Origin: Emticicia fluvialis
GTDB lineage: Bacteria; Bacteroidota; Bacteroidia; Cytophagales; Spirosomataceae
Direction: 5' to 3'
DNA length: 63,304 bases
NCBI RefSeq assembly: GCF_024793945.1
Contig: NZ_JANUSD010000023.1
Span: 1 to 63,304, forward strand
In this document: piece by piece, positions 59,912 through 63,304 of the stretch
Layout of the letters: each line of letters opens with the position of its first letter
Numbering within the stretch: the first letter of the stretch is position 1
Notes under the pieces: generated by a model
What the model saw: only the letters and a program-made list of their open reading frames with translations
Databases searched by the model: none
Told to the model about the DNA's origin: nothing
Translations under genes and position numbers: made by a program

Positions 59912-62689
59912 ATGAAAAAACAGATTTTTCTACTTATCTCTGTTCTTATTTTTAATATTTCTTACGCTCAGTCTATTGAGAAACTTCGTTGCGAATATTC
60001 TGAAAACCCTTTGGGATTAGACACCCCAAAGCCCCGTTTGTCGTGGCAAATTTCCTCCCCTACCCGAGGCACTAAACAAACGGCGTACCAGATTCTGGTG
60101 GCAGACACAGAAGAAAACCTGAAAAAAGACAATGGAAATATCTGGAATTCGGGTTTGGTGAAATCGGCACAATCGCTGTGGATAAGCTATGGAGGCAAGC
60201 CGCTGGAATCGCGCAAGAGATATTTCTGGAAAGTGAAAATCTGGAACGAAAAAAATAAACCCACAACTTTCAGCAATACTGCCTGGTGGGAAATGGGTCT
60301 TCTGCAAAAAACCGACTGGACAGCACACTGGATAGGCAAAAAAGGAACTGAGGGAAAACCCCCGAAATCTGTTGAGCTGCAAAAGGAGTTTCAGCTAAAC
60401 AAGCGCGCAGTAAGAGCAAGAATATATGTAACAGGCCTGGGGGCATATCACCTCATTTTTAACGGTAAAAAAGTAGGGCAAGACTACCTCACTCCCGGCT
60501 GGACACACTACCTGAAAACAGTTCATTACCAGACTTATGAAATAGATGCTGAAGACCTGACCATCGGTACCAACTTTATTACCGCAACCCTGGGTAGTGG
60601 CTGGTGGAGTAGTGGACTGGGCTGGGGCGGCGGTAAATTTGCTTATAGTGATGGCCCCAACCGATTGCTCTTCCAGATGGAAATGGAGTTTTATGATGGC
60701 TCGCGCCAGACTGTTATCTCTGATGCCAGCTGGAAAACCCGGCTTTCGCCCATAGTATCTAATTCGTTATACAATGGCGAAGTGTATGATGGCCGTCTGG
60801 AATATGGTAAAGACTGGGAAAACGCCACCGTTCTTGACGATAGCGAAAACAAAACAACGCTCTTTGGCCCTAAACCCGAAGACAACCGGAACGACGAGGC
60901 AGAAACTTTCAGCACAAAAAATGTAAAGCTGATAGCATCTGTTGCTCCGCAGATTCAGGTAATGCATGAAATAAAAGCCGTGAAAATAACCGAACCCCGC
61001 AAAGGCCGATATGTGTTTGATTTCGGCCAGAACCTGGTAGGCTTTACTCACCTGAAAGTAGAAGGCAAAGCAGGTAAAGAAATTGAAATGAAATTTGCCG
61101 AACTGCTTACCGACAAAGGTCTGGCAGACCAGGCCAACCTGAGGAGTATCAGACCAACCGATAAGTATATATTGAAGGGCTATGGCATAGAAGAATGGGA
61201 GCCTAAGTTTACCTATCATGGTTTCCGCTATGTTGAGGTAGAGGGGCTACCCAAAAAGCCGGATGAAAATACACTGGTGGCAAAAGTGATTCATAACAAT
61301 GTGCCTTTTACCGGAAGTTTCAACACTTCAAACGACCTGCTCAACAGCATTTACAAGAATATAACCTGGGGCCAGCGGGGTAACATGCACAGCGTGCCTA
61401 CTGATTGCCCGCAAAGAGATGAGCGTCTGGGCTGGATGGGCGATGCCCAGATTTTTGCCCCCACCGCCAGTTACATTATGCAAATGAATGGCTTCTTTGC
61501 CAAGTGGGTACGCGATATCGCCGATTCTCAACATTCAACAGGGTATGTATATGATGTAAACCCTAAAATTGTAGTGGGCGGGCCATCTAAACCCGCATGG
61601 GGCGATGCCCTGGTGATTGTACCTTACAGAATGTATCAGTTTTATGGCGATAAGGGCATTATTGAAGAAAACTACGAAGCCATGAAAAACTGGGTAGAAT
61701 ACCTGAACAACCACCCGAATACGAAGCAAAACGGCCTTTATCATTTTCAGGCCGGAGATTTTTATGGTTACGGTGACTGGGTGCCGGTTGAGAAGTCACC
61801 AACCAAACCTATTGGTGGCAGCTATCAGTTTTTCTCAAACAAACTACTGGCCGAAATGGCGCAAATAATAGGAAAAACCACTGATGCCCAAAAGTATGAG
61901 TTGGTTGCGCAGAAAGCGGCAGACAAATACAATGAGTTTTATTTTGATGCCCAAAGCAAAAATTACGAAGGCAAAACACAGGGAGCCAATCTGATTCCTC
62001 TGAGTCTGGGAATCACTAAACCTGCCGACCGCACCGCAGTAGCTAAAAATGTAGCGGCCAATGTAAGAGAGAAGAACGACCACCTGACCACCGGATTTCT
62101 TTCAACAGAAATGTTATTACCAACCCTCAGCGATGCCGGAGAACACGAACTGGCCTATAAAGTAGCTACCCAAAAGACATACCCAAGCTGGGGATACATG
62201 GTTGAAAAAGGCGCTACAACCATGTGGGAGCTTTGGAACTCTGATACCGAAAAACCGGAAGGCATGAACTCGCGCAACCATTTTGCTTATGGCTCAATCG
62301 GCGAGTGGTTCTACGCTTATCTGGCGGGTATCAAACTTGACCCGCAAAGTGCCGGGTTCAAGCACTTTATTATTGCACCCATGCCGGCAGGAGACCTGAA
62401 ATGGGTTGAAAGCAGATACGTAACAGGCTATGGGTCTATCGCCTCAGGCTGGAATCTACAGGATACTAAATTTACCCTGAAAGTAAGTGTGCCAGCCAAT
62501 ACCTCGGCGCAAATACAATTGCCATTAGCAGGTAAAACCAATGCCATTATAAAAGAAAACAACAAACCGGTATTAGCCGGAAACAAAGCGCCGAAAATTA
62601 AAATACCCGGTATAACGTTTGTAAAAGTTGAAAACAACAAAGCCATTTTTGAAGTCTTAAGCGGAGATTATTCGTTTACGGTGGAATAA
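59912..62689 (+). CDS. Alpha-L-rhamnosidase, glycoside hydrolase family 78
   Basis: Secreted 925-residue enzyme that releases terminal alpha-L-rhamnose from plant glycosides or pectin side chains. Signal peptide to about residue 19; N-terminal fibronectin-like and rhamnosidase-N beta domains (LRCEYSENPLGLDTPKPRLSW at the start); catalytic (alpha/alpha)6 barrel with SVPTDCPQRDERLGWMGDAQ (acidic catalytic residues) and GATTMWELWNSD; C-terminal beta domain. Its stop is one base from the RAYT remnant's ATG. Confidence 0.95.
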   Translation: MKKQIFLLISVLIFNISYAQSIEKLRCEYSENPLGLDTPKPRLSWQISSPTRGTKQTAYQILVADTEENLKKDNGNIWNSGLVKSAQSLWISYGGKPLESRKRYFWKVKIWNEKNKPTTFSNTAWWEMGLLQKTDWTAHWIGKKGTEGKPPKSVELQKEFQLNKRAVRARIYVTGLGAYHLIFNGKKVGQDYLTPGWTHYLKTVHYQTYEIDAEDLTIGTNFITATLGSGWWSSGLGWGGGKFAYSDGPNRLLFQMEMEFYDGSRQTVISDASWKTRLSPIVSNSLYNGEVYDGRLEYGKDWENATVLDDSENKTTLFGPKPEDNRNDEAETFSTKNVKLIASVAPQIQVMHEIKAVKITEPRKGRYVFDFGQNLVGFTHLKVEGKAGKEIEMKFAELLTDKGLADQANLRSIRPTDKYILKGYGIEEWEPKFTYHGFRYVEVEGLPKKPDENTLVAKVIHNNVPFTGSFNTSNDLLNSIYKNITWGQRGNMHSVPTDCPQRDERLGWMGDAQIFAPTASYIMQMNGFFAKWVRDIADSQHSTGYVYDVNPKIVVGGPSKPAWGDALVIVPYRMYQFYGDKGIIEENYEAMKNWVEYLNNHPNTKQNGLYHFQAGDFYGYGDWVPVEKSPTKPIGGSYQFFSNKLLAEMAQIIGKTTDAQKYELVAQKAADKYNEFYFDAQSKNYEGKTQGANLIPLSLGITKPADRTAVAKNVAANVREKNDHLTTGFLSTEMLLPTLSDAGEHELAYKVATQKTYPSWGYMVEKGATTMWELWNSDTEKPEGMNSRNHFAYGSIGEWFYAYLAGIKLDPQSAGFKHFIIAPMPAGDLKWVESRYVTGYGSIASGWNLQDTKFTLKVSVPANTSAQIQLPLAGKTNAIIKENNKPVLAGNKAPKIKIPGITFVKVENNKAIFEVLSGDYSFTVE

Positions 62690-62690
62690 C

Positions 62691-63069
62691 ATGCCTTATC
62701 ATCCTGATATATATCATCGTCGTTCGATTCGTTTACAGGGTTATGATTATTCAAATAGAAGGTCTTTATTTCATAACAATCTGCACGAAAGAAAGGCTCT
62801 GTATCTTTGGTGAAATCAGAGAAAACCAAATGATATTGAATGAATTAGGAAAGGTTGCCCATAAATGTTGGATGGGCATACCGGGTCATTTTCCTGATGT
62901 CTTTCTGCATGAATTTATCATTATGCCTAATCATATGCATGGCATTATTGAATTACGACCTGATTACATAAAACCATCCGACAATGTAGGGGTTCAAAAT
63001 TTTGAACCCCTACTACCGAAAATCAACCAATATCAGAAAATTATACCACGTTCTATTGGCTCAATTGTC
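62691..63069 (+). pseudogene. REP-associated tyrosine transposase (RAYT), frameshifted and truncated
   Basis: The HUH-type Y1 transposase reads in two frames. From ATG 62691 the first frame gives MPYHPDIYHRRSIRLQGYDY, the usual RAYT start, then shifts at about 62755; one surplus A, if removed, joins it to EGLYFITICTKERLCIFGEI in the next frame. The HUH motif is MPNHMHG. The frame then runs to SIGSIV and stops where an insertion sequence begins (about 63070), losing the C-terminal part that should hold the catalytic Tyr. A 28-bp palindrome lies in the coding region at 62986-63013. Confidence 0.85.
62986..63013. repeat. Perfect 28-bp palindrome inside the RAYT reading frame
   Basis: GTAGGGGTTCAAAA followed by its exact reverse complement, with no spacer. 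In the RAYT frame it encodes VGVQNFEPLL, in the variable region after the HUH motif. Confidence 0.9.
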
Positions 63070-63304
63070 TGACTAGTCCTAAAATAGCGATACAGGATTA
63101 ATAATAGTAAAAATACATTTTTTAGACAGAAGTAGCCTTCGTGTTGCTTCTGTTTTTTGTTTTATAGGTTTTCATTTTGATACTGTTTTGCAGGTGCATC
63201 AGATTAGGAGTTAGCATATAATTAGACCAGTGTGGCCTGATTTGATTGTACTTGTTTATAATTTCCGCTACCAGCTTTTTCATTAATGATAATTCAAGAT
63301 GGTA
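63070..63304 (-). mobile_element. End of an IS3-family insertion sequence
   Basis: The element appears to begin at 63070 with TGACTAGTCCTAAAATAGCG, consistent with the TG...CA ends of the family, and continues past the right edge. It interrupts the RAYT gene. Target-site duplication and the other end are outside the window. Confidence 0.65.
63122..63304 (-). CDS. IS3-family transposase OrfB, C-terminal end (partial)
   Basis: A minus-strand frame enters from the right edge and runs 60 codons to a stop at 63122. It reads LVAEIINKYNQIRPHWS followed by YMLTPNLMH, the typical end of an IS3-type integrase-core transposase (YNxxRPH and MTPxxxH), and ends in a basic tail (KMKTYKTKNRSNTKATSV). The DDE catalytic residues lie outside the window. 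Confidence 0.75.
   Translation of the reverse strand, partial: YHLELSLMKKLVAEIINKYNQIRPHWSNYMLTPNLMHLQNSIKMKTYKTKNRSNTKATSV

Noticed and set aside
62743..63072. The RAYT frame from 62743 as an intact 109-residue protein
   Set aside because: It lacks the conserved N-terminus, which is present in the adjacent frame, and stops at an IS end; it is a fragment.

Overview
The window looks like a chromosomal segment from a member of the phylum Bacteroidota, most likely the order Cytophagales. The evidence is a SusC/SusD pair, large TonB-dependent receptors without an associated Gram-positive or proteobacterial signature, many lipoproteins, and repeated -7 boxes of the form TAnnTTTG, several with a TTG 19-21 bases upstream, which is the promoter type of this phylum's primary sigma factor. 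The organism cannot be named from the sequence alone. I saw no tRNA, rRNA or CRISPR array.

Layout. 1-480 is an AT-rich non-coding stretch with a strong promoter pointing out of the left edge. 479-5000 holds a CobW-type metal chaperone, cysS and pruA. 5180-9960 is a tripartite drug efflux operon (HlyD-type adaptor, DHA2 MFS pump, TolC-type channel) with a divergent marR gene and two inverted-repeat operators between them. 10200-15400 carries an alpha/beta hydrolase, mraY, a candidate small RNA, a GntR regulator with a Gfo/Idh/MocA oxidoreductase, and nadD. 15395-22830 is mostly single housekeeping genes: an RmlD-like reductase, a secreted cyclophilin, a VOC protein, idi, a TlpA-like lipoprotein, hemA and an M3 oligopeptidase. 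23000-29300 is a plus-strand run of two esterases, comEC and a TonB receptor. 30500-33660 contains a split Ada-type alkylation repair set. 33700-41500 holds tpiA, a three-gene membrane module, proB, the acpP-fabF-rnc operon, kdsA and a DUF3467 protein. 41500-45400 holds secreted proteins, including an inhibitory-type serpin lipoprotein. 45660-57600 holds lhgO, a YdcF-like protein, susD/susC, a tail-specific protease, murF and a lipoprotein. 57800-62690 holds an M14 peptidase, a carboxypeptidase-regulatory-domain protein and a GH78 alpha-L-rhamnosidase. The right edge has a broken RAYT (REP-associated tyrosine transposase) gene, frameshifted and then cut by the end of an IS3-family element.

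Working together. Envelope and cell-wall biogenesis (mraY, murF, kdsA, acpP/fabF, prc, idi), glycan capture and breakdown (SusC/D, acetylxylan esterase, GH78, TonB receptor), and stress defence (efflux, alkylation repair, TlpA lipoprotein) dominate. mraY and murF each lie alone, outside any division/cell-wall cluster. Short hairpin repeats recur between genes, and the same window holds a RAYT remnant, the enzyme class usually tied to such repeats.

The least explained signals are a three-hairpin small-RNA candidate with its own promoter and terminator (12531-12677), an operator-like half-site of the efflux regulator in the promoter of the distant TlpA gene (about 19420), and a perfect 28-bp palindrome inside the RAYT reading frame (62986-63013).
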